Source of the DNA: Hypholoma sublateritium FD-334 SS-4
Taxonomy: Eukaryota > Basidiomycota > Agaricomycetes > Agaricales > Strophariaceae
Assembly: GCA_000827495.1 (NCBI GenBank)
Contig: KN817524.1
Coordinates: forward strand, 250,262-314,261
Length of the DNA stretch: 64,000 nucleotides
Direction: 5' to 3'
The notes below the pieces were generated by a model. It saw only the letters and a program-made list of their open reading frames with translations, did no database searches and was not told the DNA's origin. The position numbers were made by a program, and so were the translations under genes. Of the stretch, positions 46,203 through 57,488 are shown in pieces. Numbering within the stretch: the stretch's first letter is position 1; each line of letters starts with the position of its first letter.

Positions 46203-47534
46203 ATGAGGATTCCACAACCACCAAGGCGGTTTGTTTACCACCATGAACTTCATCACCAAATGAAGACAACCCACCCCACTACAGCGGAGTTCAGTCGCTT
46301 CAAGGCATGTCCTACCAAAATCTATCCAACGTGCCTCTAACACTGGATGTTTCTTCAGTCCTCTGTAAGGGAAAGTAGTAAATATCTTCTCAAACTGGGA
46401 GGAAAGGCAGATGATATAACTCCTCGACAATGGCGAAATCTCATTGAAATGGTACATCTCGCTTTACATCGACCTTTTTGGCGGGTACATGGTAACCATC
46501 TATAGGTACTCTTAGAGGAGCCTTCTCTTAGCCATTATGAAGACCACTGGCCCATCAGGCAATACACGATCACCTATATGCGAGGCATGAAGGAAGCCAG
46601 TCGCCGACACAGGTATTCCCAAGATTTACAGTGTCTAAGTGCTGCCAAGAAGTCAGCTACTGTGCTGTATGTTTTTTCATACAGTACACCCTTTCCTCAT
46701 CATATCTGTCGTCTGAATTTTCTTCTAGCAGAAAGCGGAACCGCCGTAAAACAGTGCCAAGTGTCATTGACCTAGAAGTCATAGAGTTGACATCTCGAGA
46801 GGGAACTCCGTCTCTAGAACCACGGAGTCCAATCTGGAAGACGACGTGAGTCTTTGTGTCTATTGTTCCATGGCAATATTTGACGTTGATTCAGTGATCA
46901 CACCTCTTGTTATTCGCCCACCTCCGAATCGCGACGCACCCAGGTCGTATCACAAGTTGGAAGTTCAACATCTACATTCACCGGTAGACCATTTCAAAAT
47001 CAGTTCCAACTACTTCGTAATGAGGGCCTAAGACCTCACAAGTCTCACTTGCCCTCGGAAACAGTTTCTATCCGAACCGCCCTTTGCTACTTATGCGGAC
47101 CACCGGTGGAGATCGACTTTTTCCTTAATAACAGACTGGCGCAACTCACAGACGACCCATGCACACTGAAGACCCTCCAATCACTCGGCATATGCTTTGA
47201 TCAACACTTGGATTTCCTGGTCTGCCTTGATGAAGCAATTCGATCAGAATTTGTAGACTCCATTCCCCTCGAACGGATGAATGCACTGGCCAAATTCAAG
47301 TTGCTTAAATCCTTCAAACAACTAGCTCTCAACAATGTTCAAGCGGAAGGCATCCCTCGAAGCATCGTTCCGCCGTCAATTTTTTGTCAAGAATACGCAA
47401 TACTGTTGGCCAACAGCAAGAAGTTCAGGGATTGGCTTCAAAAAGCCATGACATTGGAAAATGACGATGCCATTTTTCAGGACCTTTTGGTGCGGTTGAA
47501 TTCATTGCCTGCCTGTGCAAAAATTGAAAATTAA
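46203..47534 (+). CDS. uncharacterised basidiomycete protein with helical C-terminal domain
   Basis: Unknown function. Exons read MRIPQPPRRFVYHHELHHQM, then SSVRESSKYLLKLGGKADDI, LLEEPSLSHYEDHWPIRQYT and MRGMKEASRRHRYSQDLQ. A basic stretch LRKRNRRKTVPSV could be a nuclear signal. A Ser/Thr-rich linker with SSTSTFTGRPFQNQFQLL comes before the C-terminal helical region (FFLNNRLAQLTDDPCTLKTL, QSLGICFDQHLDFLVCLDEA, MNALAKFKLLKSFKQLALNN), which looks like a SAM- or death-fold-like bundle by its Leu spacing. The first intron appears to use a GC donor (46305-46358); the GT alternatives tried end in stops. An upstream in-frame ATG at 46128 is possible. It is followed 31 bp later by another gene of similar type. 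Confidence 0.6.
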
Positions 47535-47564
47535 GTTAAATAAATAAATAAATCATAGAACATC

Positions 47565-48257
47565 ATGGACACACATTCTACGAGGCTCTTCATCATTAAA
47601 TTTCCTGTGATTGACCACCTGCGGGCTACTATTCGTGCGGTAGGCCTTTAATTTCATTATATACATGCCTTTCAATATATAGAAAATTGGCTCATTATAA
47701 TCTCAAACCTTAGATTGTGGACGAGCGCCCAGTGTATTTCAGGCATTACCCTGGCTACTGGCCTATCCGACTCTATCTGAACCACCGCCAGGAAATGCTC
47801 GGCTGTACCACTCCACAGTATGACTCCCAACGAGAAGAAGAAGCATTCATTGATGTTTTCGCACGTACTTTTCTCTCTATCCTTCGCGCCTTCAACTAAA
47901 TAGCGACGGTGCGTATGACAGAATGAACAAGGTGTCTTGATGGACAATTCAGCATTCGCTTCTTTTGATCACTCAGATGCACATGAACCTCGGTCAGTGG
48001 TGACCGTTGAGCAGGTGCCATGCAGGAAACACCCACCAATCGACATTGTCGGAGCGCCTACAGCGCTACGGGCCCGCCTGCACGCCCTTGGCGTTGCTGA
48101 ACTCCTGCCTGCACTGGTGCACATTGGCATTCAGACGGAACTCGATATGCGCGAGTTCTGCAGGATGAGCGCCCAAGAACGCAAGAACGTGATGGACATC
48201 GGCAAGCTCAAGTTGGGTATGCTGCAACAGTACATGCTCGAGCTGGTGTGCAAATAG
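47565..48257 (+). CDS. uncharacterised protein with SAM-like helical C terminus
   Basis: Unknown function. The first exon (MDTHSTRLFIIKFPVIDHLR, ATIRA) splices to IVDERPVYFRHYPGYWPIRL and YLNHRQEMLG. The last exon contains SVVTVEQVPCRKHPPIDIVG and a C-terminal helical bundle: LRARLHALGVAELLPALVHI, GIQTELDMREFCRMSAQERK, DIGKLKLGMLQQYMLELV. The Leu-rich two-helix pattern with an 'I-x-T-E-x-D-L/M' turn resembles SAM-like domains found in many basidiomycete-only proteins. The splice between 47850 and 47939 is unresolved: one solution needs a 5-base exon, another ends the first part separately, so this could be two genes. The stop is at 48255-48257. Confidence 0.5.
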
Positions 48258-48991
48258 CAGTGACGTCGCCTCCGAGAGTTTTCTTTCTTGATACTTACCG
48301 GCTCTGGACACTCTTGTTACCTATGTTATTTTCTGGGCGGCGATTGGCCCTTCTCTGTTTCTTGCCGTCATATCTTTTGCTTTGTTCAGTTGTATGTTTA
48401 CAAATGTCCCATCTGAAAAATTGGAGCCTTGTTCATATCACAACAGTTAGTGGCCATGATTTTTTATATGTCGTGAAGCTCTCAGGCATCGGCGCATCGC
48501 GGACACAGCATCGCACCGTTCGATCATAGACACTGTTCCCTCATAGCAATGATTATCTGTCTAACAGAGAAAGCTAGGGAGAGGATTGACTCGGCCGATA
48601 TTGTACTGGGAAGTGAGGTGCCTTACGATGAATATTATGTCCCAAAGAGACTCTGAATCCAACGATGAGCATGATTATGTCTCGAGGCCCGCAGCTTCTC
48701 ATGCAGCGTCTCTCCGCTGAGCCGGCCCATAAACTCACTTTGAAAACCTTGTAAACCAAACTGACTGCCAACGCAACCATCTTTGACCCGTCACCTCATG
48801 TCCACGAAGCATCGCCGCAACGGAAACGGTTGTCCATAACGTTCTTTAAATTTAGACTGTCTCCCGAATTCAAAGGATTTCGCGGAGCGGAGACAACGCA
48901 TGAAGGTGTAGTTCAGGCTGTGCGATAGAAATGGTTCGGCGAATTTCTTCAGAAGATGAATATTGGCAAGACTGGATATTTAGAACCTCTA
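48258..48991. other. intergenic region before TACO1
   Basis: About 730 bp with no recognised coding or RNA gene. It likely holds two 3' UTRs (convergent neighbours). Open frames at 48248-48529 and 48574-48780 show no domain. Confidence 0.35.
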
Positions 48992-50206
48992 CTAGGGCTG
49001 TGATTGTGCGCCGCGCTCGAAGCCAAGCGTTGTCCAAACTCGCGATATGTCATCGTTTTCTTCCAGGGTTTGCACGAGTCGTCGCACTTTCTGCTTCATG
49101 TCTGCGTCGACATCCAGGCCGCGCTCGACTGGGACATATGCAATCTCCGCCGATTCTACTTTTGCTCCAAATTTCTCTTCATACTTGGAAATGGCATCCT
49201 CCAACTTGACTACATCCTGCGTATCGCAGAAAAACTGTCAAGAATATACGTAAGTTAGAGTCATATGGTATCCTGCAAAGCAGAGGATCTGACCCAAAAG
49301 CGTGTGGCTTGTTGCGTTCCTCTGCCAGCTTCGTCGTAATCTGTAGCGCCATTTTCGAGAGCAACGTCCATGATGTGCCCAAAAGTATCGGAGGATGTAT
49401 CTGATAGCTCAAGCGTTACGCATCCTAGTCGGCTGAACATAAATTTAACGGGCGCCATGTGTGCCCTAAAGATAAGGGGGAGTTACATCAAAACTAATGG
49501 CAGATTTAGCTATACCACGACGAACCCGTGAGTAGTCACGACTTCTCGGACGTCGTGTATGGTGCGATTCACGTTGTCGGTGGCACACTCTCTTCACCAT
49601 ATTAGACGCTTAACCTTGCGAAAGGTCCGCAGAAAGCTCACATGATGATTCCGACGGAACCGCCTAAGAGTGCTTCATAAGTGTAGCGCTCTCCAGTGCG
49701 ACCCTCTCCTTTTATACACTGTCTTGAGACTCGGTCATTAGGCGCTGGCACTAGCAAAGGACAATGCGTACACGGGCAAGGGACTTGGCAATATTATCTT
49801 TGGGCACGCCCTGTTCTTTGGCCTTTTTTATGACGACTGCCAATTGCGCGTTCTTCTCTGGGTCGGCAGAGCCTCCTCCTAGTCAACGTTCAGAAAAAGC
49901 ATTCTTCAAGTCTGACATGGATACCGACTTTTGGCCGCGATGAGAATTTCCTGTGATATTTCTATATGAGTAGATAGGTATGACACCAACGGATACTTAC
50001 ATGATTGAACCTGGTGTACAAAACACTCTTCTGCTCGTCATGCGCCGCCTTTTTATCCTTGATTTTTGACCACTAGATTGACTTCTACTCAGAAATATAG
50101 CACGCGAGCGGATAAAATATTGATGTACCTTGTTATGCCCAGAAAGGAGGGGAGCAGTGGTAGAGAAGGCGCGTCGCGTGGCGAACTTAGTTGCGCAGAG
50201 GAGCAT
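48992..50206 (-). CDS. mitochondrial YebC/TACO1-type translational regulator
   Basis: YebC-family protein; human TACO1 and yeast Dpc29 assist translation of mitochondrially encoded proteins. The start at 50206 yields a presequence MLLCATKFATRRAFSTTAPL with a plausible cleavage region, then LSGHNK. Later exons carry KDKKAAHDEQKSVLYTRFNH and EILIAAK, GGSADPEKNAQLAVVIKKAK, EQGVPKDNIAKSLA, YTYEALLGGSVGII, MFSRLGCVTLEL and MDVALENGATDYDEA. The C-terminal exon has DAISKYEEKFGAKVESAEIA and RRLVQTLEENDDISRVWTTL, typical of YebC domain 3. Stop at 48992-48994. At least six exons with several uncertain junctions. Divergent from NPR2, 99 bp between starts. Confidence 0.85.
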
Positions 50207-50305
50207 GTAGGAGTGACAAAAGGACGGAGTGCGGGCCGTGGGACATCTCGACGGTACTTGCCTGTACTACTTGCGTTGGCAGTGGGCGGCTTGAACGCGT
50301 CTAAA

Positions 50306-52646
50306 ATGCCCGACCACGGCGATTCCTTCTTACCCCGCATCCAGTCCGTCTTTTACGCGGTCTTTGACATCCACCAGGGCCCAAAGATTGTCTACCAAGT
50401 TCCCGAAGGTCTTATCGCTGTTTCGAACACTGGACCGTCCAACGCGAACGGAAACCCCTCCTTGCCTCCAACGCCCTCCTCGGACACATCGCCTGTTGTA
50501 TCTTATCCAACGACAGATGGACTCCCTTCACGTAACTCGAGCGCCTCTCTTGCATCGCCGACAGACTTCTATTCATCGCGTAGTCGGCGCCTTCCTTCAC
50601 CACAGAAACGATCTAATTCTACTCAGCGCACCCTCTTCAAATTCGTCGACATTTCAATGTTTGTAATCCCCAGTCCGGAGCTGTGCGGGAGACTAGTAAC
50701 TTGTACAACGCAGAAACATCGCATTATTGGACTTCCTGTTGAGCTCGAAAGTGAAAAATACGAACGCAACTACTTTCGCTTTAATCTCTGCTTCGTGTTC
50801 GATCGTGATGCAGACCTGAGTTGCTATGAGCCTGTGGTTAGAAAAGTAAGCCGGGTCCTAGAATCGTGTGAGGTGCGTACAACGACAACACCTGTAATGG
50901 CTCGCTCTGAATAGTACATTAGAAAGAATCTGGATTTTTATCTTCGCCCACAACCTCCCTAGCTGTGCACGCTATCCTTGAACAGTTGTATGAAGATTTG
51001 AACTCATATTCTGAGACCTCTATCGCAATTGATCAATTCAACTCCATTGAGTTGAAGATATTTCCCTTCTATCCAAATCCTCCTCCTCTTGAAGACTGGA
51101 TGGTGCCACTGGCTCTCATCAACTTGACGAAGAGAATTGAAGAGAATTGGGACCTCACTATGCTCAAGGTCTGCCGGCATGCCAATGGCTACAGCCCAAA
51201 TGTTGATGGAATTTACCCAAGGTCTGCGAACACATCAATGGCGTAAACCATGTTAGTCGCATCGCACACTTGGCTGACTCTGATATTTCTTTGACCCGCC
51301 AAGCTATATCTCACCTTCTGTGAGTTGCTCTACTTTGTATTGTTTTTTTCTTCCCCTGAGTAGCTTTCAGCTATTACCAAGTCATCATGATGATAGACAT
51401 ATTCCAGTATTCCAACATGTATACCCTTCGCAAAAGCATACAATGGCTAGCTGACGAATCGCATGTGAAAGAAGAATGCGGGCCCTACGTGACAAGGAAA
51501 GGTTGGTTATCGTGATCTTCAGACGACCAAGGAATTTATCTAATTGGTCCCCAGGTAGAAATATACCTGACTGGCCAAAGCTTCTACATCTGTATTCTAG
51601 GTTGAGACCGGGAAAGAGCATATTTGACTGGATGAAAGAATTTGATGTTGAAGCTCTAGGTATAGACGTCCGCAGATTCACCAGTTTCGGCGTCATCAAA
51701 GTGAGTGTCCTTGACTACTCTGTTATAGTTCACTAATTTGTTTTTCTAGGGGTTTCTGCGGCGAATCCACCGGTATCCAGTCTACATACCACCAGACCCA
51801 TCAGAGCTGATCGATGACCCAGTATACGAACCAGAAAGCCCACCTAATCCTTCGCCAGATTTGATACAAGCGCGCCAACGGCGCACTAGCCTCTCGAACA
51901 ATTTGCGCATCTCGCCATACGGCACACAGGTACCTGACGAGAGCTTTCCGCCACTGCTCTCTGGCCTACCTTACACGCATGCGCAGCCCGTGGCATTTCC
52001 AAGTCAAGCCCCCGAAGCAATGGCATACGGCGTGATCGAACCGCCACTCCCAACGGCGCAGCCCATCACAGCGTCGCACCGTGCGCGGCGAGCAAGCGCG
52101 GCAGAAAAAGTTCTGGAGCAGATCCGGAACCGCGAGAAGTCGAGCGCGACCGCGCTCCCAAGCCCGCGCCACTCGTGGATCAACAACTACCAACACGAGC
52201 GTGTCGCTGGCCAGTCATCGCCCAACGCGACGACAACGCACACCGGCAGCGATACTTCCACCACACACTTGCCGCCGAATACCTCGCAGGCGAGCCCGAC
52301 TAAAGAGGCGTCGGGCGGACGGACGGAGACTCGGCGGCACTCGTTGGTTACGCCTATCGCTCCTCCATCGTCTCCAGTTGCCACCAAGGTCACCCTGACT
52401 CCTTCGCGTGTAAACCGTATATCCCGTTCACCCTCCACACCGCATCTAATGCAGTCGGGAAATGGCCAATCATCGTCGCCAACTGTGCCACTAGGTCTGC
52501 AGGGCTTGCTCGATGGCGAACATCATACCGACGAGTTAAGTGTAAGATTTGAGGCTGGTTGGCCATTATTGGAGCAATGGCTTTTGACTATGGGGCGCGG
52601 GCCAGGAGATGGTGATTACGGAAGAGTTGTTATCGTGTACAAGTAG
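50306..52646 (+). CDS. NPR2: nitrogen permease regulator 2, SEACIT/GATOR1 subunit
   Basis: With Npr3 and Iml1, Npr2 forms the GAP complex that restrains TORC1 when amino acids are scarce, at the vacuole membrane. The ATG at 50306 gives the domain start FLPRIQSVFYAVFDIHQGPK. A Ser/Pro-rich loop is inserted before FKFVDISMFVIPSPELCGRL and NYFRFNLCFVFDRDADLSCY, which form the longin-like half. Later blocks are LNSYSETSIAIDQFNSIELK, WDLTMLK, SRIAHLADSDISLTRQAISH and MMIDIFQYSNMYTLRKSIQW. Winged-helix parts follow: LGIDVRRFTSFGVIKGFLRR and IHRYPVYIPPDPSELIDDP. A long disordered region then precedes the C-terminal SVRFEAGWPLLEQWLLTMG. The C-terminal linker is unusually long for yeast but common in basidiomycetes. 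The frame is open 80 codons upstream of 50306. Confidence 0.87.
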
Positions 52647-52829
52647 CTCTTGGTATTCGTGCTATACATTGGTATGACCGAAAATTATAATTGTTCCCTG
52701 AAATTATGTAGGGCATTCTCTTTGTAACAGAAGTTTATTCATTACCACGTAGCATCAAAAAGCAGTGACTAATATCGGAATGGCAGAGAGAAAAGGTTAT
52801 TCGTGGCAACAGTACCCAGTATAAAGGAT

Positions 52830-54516
52830 TTATGCCGGCGTAGAATAAGAAATGCGCAGAGATAGGTTGAAGGGTAGGGTGCTTGCTGTGACCGTTATCT
52901 CCCCACCTTCCTGTACAAATTCTTTGACTTTTTTCTCTAGATTAGGACGTGTAGCCTTTTCTAGTTGTGGGGGTGCTTGTAGGTAAATCTGTTTTGTGGG
53001 TGCTGATGTTGACAATGACGGCTTCTTGATTTGACTACAAAACAACATACTGTGAGCACGGATAGAAATACCAAGCAATTATCAGGACATACATATCTTG
53101 CTTCTCGGTCAAAGTCTCGATGAGCTCTTCGACAGTCATTTCAGGGCTTATGGTCATTTCCAGCGCTTCGCCACCACAAACAGGGCAATCATCCCGTTTC
53201 TTATGAGTAAACGTGTAGGAGTACACTCCATCCGTTCCAATAAGCATGAAATAGTTGTCTAAGAAGGCCGCAGAGCTAGTCGCGATCTTAAACGCCTCAT
53301 TGCAGCAGGCGGCTGCATAGATAATGTAGGTTTATTCATATACCTCGACATCGACTTTGAAGAGAACGAACCTGCAATGACAGCATTTGTTGATGCAATG
53401 GCTGGAATGATGTTTTTTACTACTCCTTGAGTTAGGGACCATGTCACTCCTTCGATATTAAATTCTGCAGCACGGGCGGACGCAATTTTGTACAGCCACC
53501 CAATATGTTCGGGGTCATCTGTATCCATCTTCTTTTCTGCAGAGGCATGTAACAATGTAAACAAGCTGGGATTTAGTGAAACAAAAAGCAACTCACCTCC
53601 ATGTACCCTTGGCCACTCTAATACGGATGCCCATTCTATACAATGCTCAGGCAGTCGAGGGGTGTTGGCAATAGTACAGATGGGAAATGCGGTGGGTTTG
53701 TTGAACATGTCGAGTGAGCACTCGTAGCATGATGTAATGGTAGGGAGAATCACACGAGCCTGACCCTTGAAGCCTGGCACAAATTAGATTGAGAGGTGGG
53801 AACGACCAGCGAGAACGAGTACCTTCTGTCCCCCCGTCGATCATGGGCTTTAAGCTGTCGGGGTTTTCAGGATCAACGAGATTTACGAGAGTGGCGTTCA
53901 TCCATCGCCGTGCTTCTACTGAGTCCAGCCCACAAATCACCAAGTTGAATTGCATATAATACTCGTCATCTTTGTCCTGTATCTTTCCAAAATAACTTGA
54001 GGGAGTCAGGAAGTATTGAATTATACATACACCAAGACGTACGGCGTCACTTTGACTCCTGGGACACGCTTCATAATGAATTCTGCAGCAACAGTCGCCT
54101 TCGGGTACCCTACGTCTTTCTGTCTGGTAAAGAGTATCAGTGAGGTCTCAAGTCCCGATACTCGCATGACTTACCTGAAGAGGAATTGTCGATTCAGATT
54201 GCTGATATCTATCGTGTCCATGTCGATAACGTGAATGTCTTTGAAGCCAGTTAGCGCTAAGTTGGCTAGAATTTCGCATCCAAGGCCGCCTGCTCCGATC
54301 ACCAGGATCTTCGCTTGATTTCGCAAGAAATCTTTGACCTGAAAGTCAAAGACTTGAGGCACTTGTTGAGAATGAGTTCTCGGGAGTACATACGCCGTCG
54401 CCAGCCAGAAAGCCGGGGTCAGTGCGCGGGCCTGGCGTATTCAAGACCTGGTCTATGTGGTGGTAGCGTCCGGGCCAGTCCGCCGAGGCGGATGTACCAT
54501 TTTCTTGGGATGCCAT
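52830..54516 (-). CDS. UBA3: NEDD8-activating enzyme E1 catalytic subunit Uba3
   Basis: With Ula1 it adenylates and thiolates NEDD8/Rub1 for cullin neddylation. Blocks in order: [20 protein letters not shown], the adenylation nucleotide site [76 protein letters not shown], the zinc cysteines in CYECSL and CPVCGG, and [20 protein letters not shown], whose Cys before TIANTPR is the catalytic thioester residue. The C-terminal ubiquitin-fold part begins [17 protein letters not shown]. The frame is open to 54717, but the divergent RCL1 gene starts at 54673 and overlaps it. The start at 54516 (MASQENG), a short distance before the conserved WPGRY, is preferred. Stop at 52830-52832. Confidence 0.9.
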
Positions 54517-54672
54517 TAGATGATGAAAGCGGGAAAGGCTTGAGTCAGCCTGCAGGTCAGCGCCCGACGAATATTTCTCGTTTAGGACATCTCCGATCGC
54601 GTTCAAGTTTCTCAAGTAATCACTGGCAACGTTCAAGCAACGTTCCCACTTTTTGTCGAGCACTTCTTTCAC

Positions 54673-56140
54673 ATGGCACAACCAAGCGCCCTCGTACACT
54701 TCAGCGGCCACCAGCATTTACGAAACCGCCTCGTTCTCTCAATACTCAGTGGGAAGCACGTCCGGATAGACAAAATACGCTCTGAGGATAAAAATCCCGG
54801 CTTACGAGGTGTGTTCTCTTGAGGGACAAATATTTACAAGGAGTATTGAAGCCTTCGACTTCAGATTATGAAATAAGTCTCTTGCGCTTACTGGAGAAGG
54901 TTACAAATGGAACTGTTATCGAAATTTCGGTGACCGGTATGTCGTTACCCACATATCTAACCCTCAGAAAAAATAACGGGATCAGGTACCACGATTCTCC
55001 TCAAGCCCGGCATTGTATCTGGTGGAACGCTACAACACGACTGCACGCTGTCGAGAGGAATAGGATATTTTCTTGAACCTGTGATAATGCTGGCTCCTTT
55101 CGCGAAGAAGCCTCTGAATATCACTCTGAAAGGAATCACAACAGAGGAACATGATCTTTCTGTAAGTTCGCGTTTTTATGAATACTAGCCGTCCGCTTAT
55201 CCTACCAATGTCTCAGGCAGACATCCTGCGTACGGTAACGCTACCTCACCTACAACTATTTGGTGTTTCAGAAGGATTGGAATTACGGGTACGGAATATT
55301 TTCCTGAGATCTCGAAATATGTTTATAAAGTAGTTATACATAGATCAAGAGGCGTGGCGCCGCCCCAGGAGGCGGCGGGGAAGTTCAATTCCTATGCCCA
55401 ATCGTTAAGCAAGTTAAAACGCTTAATTTTGTGGAGCCAGGAAAAGTTAAACGGATACGTGGGGTTGCGTGCGTCTATGGGTTCCTGCATATACCCTTTT
55501 TGCTAATGGCTGTGCAGTCATGCTGTTCGAGTGAATCCGCAATTCTCAAATCGTATGATTGAAGCATCTCGGTCAATCCTGAACCGGTATATTCCCGATA
55601 TCTATCTATATTCAGACGTTTATAAAGGCGATGAAAGTGGAAAGTGCGTAATGTTCAACCTTTTCCCGTTTTTAGGCTAATTCGTAGACGCATAGGTCTC
55701 CTGGCTATGCTTTAACACTGCTTGCTGAAACGACTACTTCTGCAATCTATTGCTCTGAGGCTATCGCAGAGCCAGGCGTTGCACCTGAAGACATAGGATT
55801 AAAAGCAACGCGAGCACTGTTAACGGAGGTGGAAAAGGGCGGATGCGTTGATCAAAAACATCAAACCTTCATACTCTTGATGATGGTGCTAGGAAGCGAA
55901 GATGTAGGCCGGTGCAGAATGGGAGAGCCAACACCTAAAACGTCAGTGGCATGTTACCTTTCTCGAGGCAAATACACTCATACTTTTCTTCATAGAATAC
56001 AATTCCTGCGTGACGTCCGAGAATTCTTTGCGACGTCTTTCAAGATTGTTTCGGCAGATTTGTCTGATCCAGATTGTTTCCAACTACTTTATTCTTGTTA
56101 CGGAACAGGATACATTAATGCCAACCGCACATTGGCATAA
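54673..56140 (+). CDS. RCL1: RNA 3'-terminal phosphate cyclase-like protein Rcl1
   Basis: A nucleolar ribosome-biogenesis factor that works with GTPase Bms1 in 18S rRNA maturation (A2 region). Exon 1 encodes MAQPSALVHFSGHQHLRNRL and VLSILSGKHVRIDKIRSED, the expected family opening, then NPGLR|DYEISLLRLLEKVTNGT after an intron. Further blocks are TILLKPGIVSGGTLQHDC, GIGYFLEPVIMLAPFAKKPL, IKRRGAAPGGGGEVQFLCPI, RVNPQFSNRMIEASRSILNR, YALTLLAETTTSAIYCSEAI and GGCVDQKHQTFILLMMVLGS. The final segment has FLRDVREFFATSFKIVSADL. About seven introns. The start at 54673 was identified by matching the conserved N terminus across frames, and it resolves the UBA3 start as well. Stop 56138-56140. Confidence 0.9.
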
Positions 56141-56485
56141 TTCACTCCCGGTACATTCCTTCAGCCTTGAGCGGCGGTCCTCGGGAATGACATTTCGGAG
56201 AGCCGATAGGCTTTAATCATGTTGACACGACGGGTACGGAGAGCATTCAAGAAAGCTGTTCTGATGCAAGGCAGGAACGGGTATTTTTGTGCCCTCCCCC
56301 CAAGCGAACATCGACGACTTGGCAGGATATCTATCCAAGCAATCTTCAGCCGCATTTTTTGCTACGTCGATCCTTAAATACCCAAAAGTATATAAGAGCC
56401 CAAAACGCATGTATTATAGTGTCATTAAACTAGTAGTTCACATTAATTAGAACTCTTGCGCATTCGTTCGATACTGCCCAACGTT
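56141..56485. other. convergent 3' region, RCL1 and MET8
   Basis: About 345 bp between two stop codons on opposite strands. Presumed 3' UTRs; two short minus-strand frames here have no recognisable content. Confidence 0.35.
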
Positions 56486-57340
56486 TCAACGCTTATATGA
56501 GATAAATGATGTTGCGGCGAGTGCTCCAGCAACAAAAGCCAGAATCGTTGGGAAAATGGGCATAGGCGTCGCTGAAAAGAGTGCAGACAAGTAATAGAAG
56601 CGGATCGGCAGTCCGAGTTCTTGAGGCTTGGGTACCCGCTTGTCTTTATTCCAGCCCTCGTCTAACAACTTGTCCATCAGGGTGTCATCCAAATGCGTAA
56701 AATCCTCCATCTCCCAGCTGTTGCACAGAGTAGACATCCACTTCATCCTCTCGCGTCCCAGGGTGCCTCCTACTCCTGGGGCCCTCTCCTTGAGTTTACT
56801 TCTCAATTGGCCAACCTTGGTGATCGCTTCTCCCTCTCGGCCAGACAGCCCTTTTTGCAGTCGCGTTTTGATAAGACTGGCCATCCGCGGACCGTTTCCA
56901 TTCGTGGAGATCATGATTTGCAGTGGGCCATCTCGTATCTGGGCACCGAAGTAGAAATCGCAGAGGTCGGGAATGTCGGCAGCGTTGACCGGGATCCTTC
57001 GTTCCCGGCTCATTTCCACGATGTGTCGAGAGAGGAAGTTGTCGTCCAGTGCAGTAAGTACCATGTCTTTTCCATCCAGATCTTGGGGCCCTTTAAAGGG
57101 CCGATTATGGTAAGAAATCCGGTCAGCGCGAAGGTCAATAAAGCGTTTCGTCCGAGGATGAAGCCCTGCCTCAGGAGCAATCACGGTAATGTACGAGTCC
57201 GCGGTGAGGATAGACTCAATGCGCTGGGACGCTACTTCGCCGCCACCGACGACGAGGACGTTTTTGTCGTTTAATTGCCAAGCAACGAGAAGCGATCCTC
57301 CGCCTAGGCGCTCTGCTCGTGAAGTGTCGTCCGCGTCCAT
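56486..57340 (-). CDS. MET8: siroheme synthase Met8 (dehydrogenase/ferrochelatase)
   Basis: Converts precorrin-2 to sirohydrochlorin and inserts iron to make siroheme, the cofactor of sulfite (and nitrite) reductase. Single exon of 284 codons, near yeast Met8 (274). The N-terminal Rossmann domain has SLLVAWQLNDKNVLVVGGGE and VASQRIESIL. The block NAADIPDLCDFYFGAQI contains the conserved Asp used for both activities in yeast Met8. Then DGPLQIMISTNGNGPRMASL and IKTRLQKGL complete the dimerisation region. Unlike yeast Met8, the C terminus ends in a hydrophobic segment (ALFSATPMPIFPTILAFVAG) before SYKR, suggesting a tail anchor. Divergent from SLT11, 148 bp between starts. Confidence 0.93.
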   Translation of the reverse strand: MDADDTSRAERLGGGSLLVAWQLNDKNVLVVGGGEVASQRIESILTADSYITVIAPEAGLHPRTKRFIDLRADRISYHNRPFKGPQDLDGKDMVLTALDDNFLSRHIVEMSRERRIPVNAADIPDLCDFYFGAQIRDGPLQIMISTNGNGPRMASLIKTRLQKGLSGREGEAITKVGQLRSKLKERAPGVGGTLGRERMKWMSTLCNSWEMEDFTHLDDTLMDKLLDEGWNKDKRVPKPQELGLPIRFYYLSALFSATPMPIFPTILAFVAGALAATSFISYKR

Positions 57341-57488
57341 GGTTGTTCAGAGAAACGCTCCGGGCCGCGGCTGCTGCTTCTTATCTAGGGCGTGACTGGG
57401 TAATTAGTCAGCACTGAGTCCACCAAGTCCACCGTTGCGAACCGTGGCACTGACTCTTCCAGACAACGTCCAGCACTTCCTCGCCACG

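Noticed and set aside
50066..50305. Upstream extension of the NPR2 frame
   Set aside because: The conserved Npr2 N terminus begins just after the ATG at 50306, and the extension overlaps the TACO1 start exon.
54517..54717. N-terminal extension of the UBA3 frame to an ATG at 54717
   Set aside because: The RCL1 start at 54673 and its conserved first exon overlap it on the other strand, and UBA3 family homology begins at WPGRY downstream of 54516.
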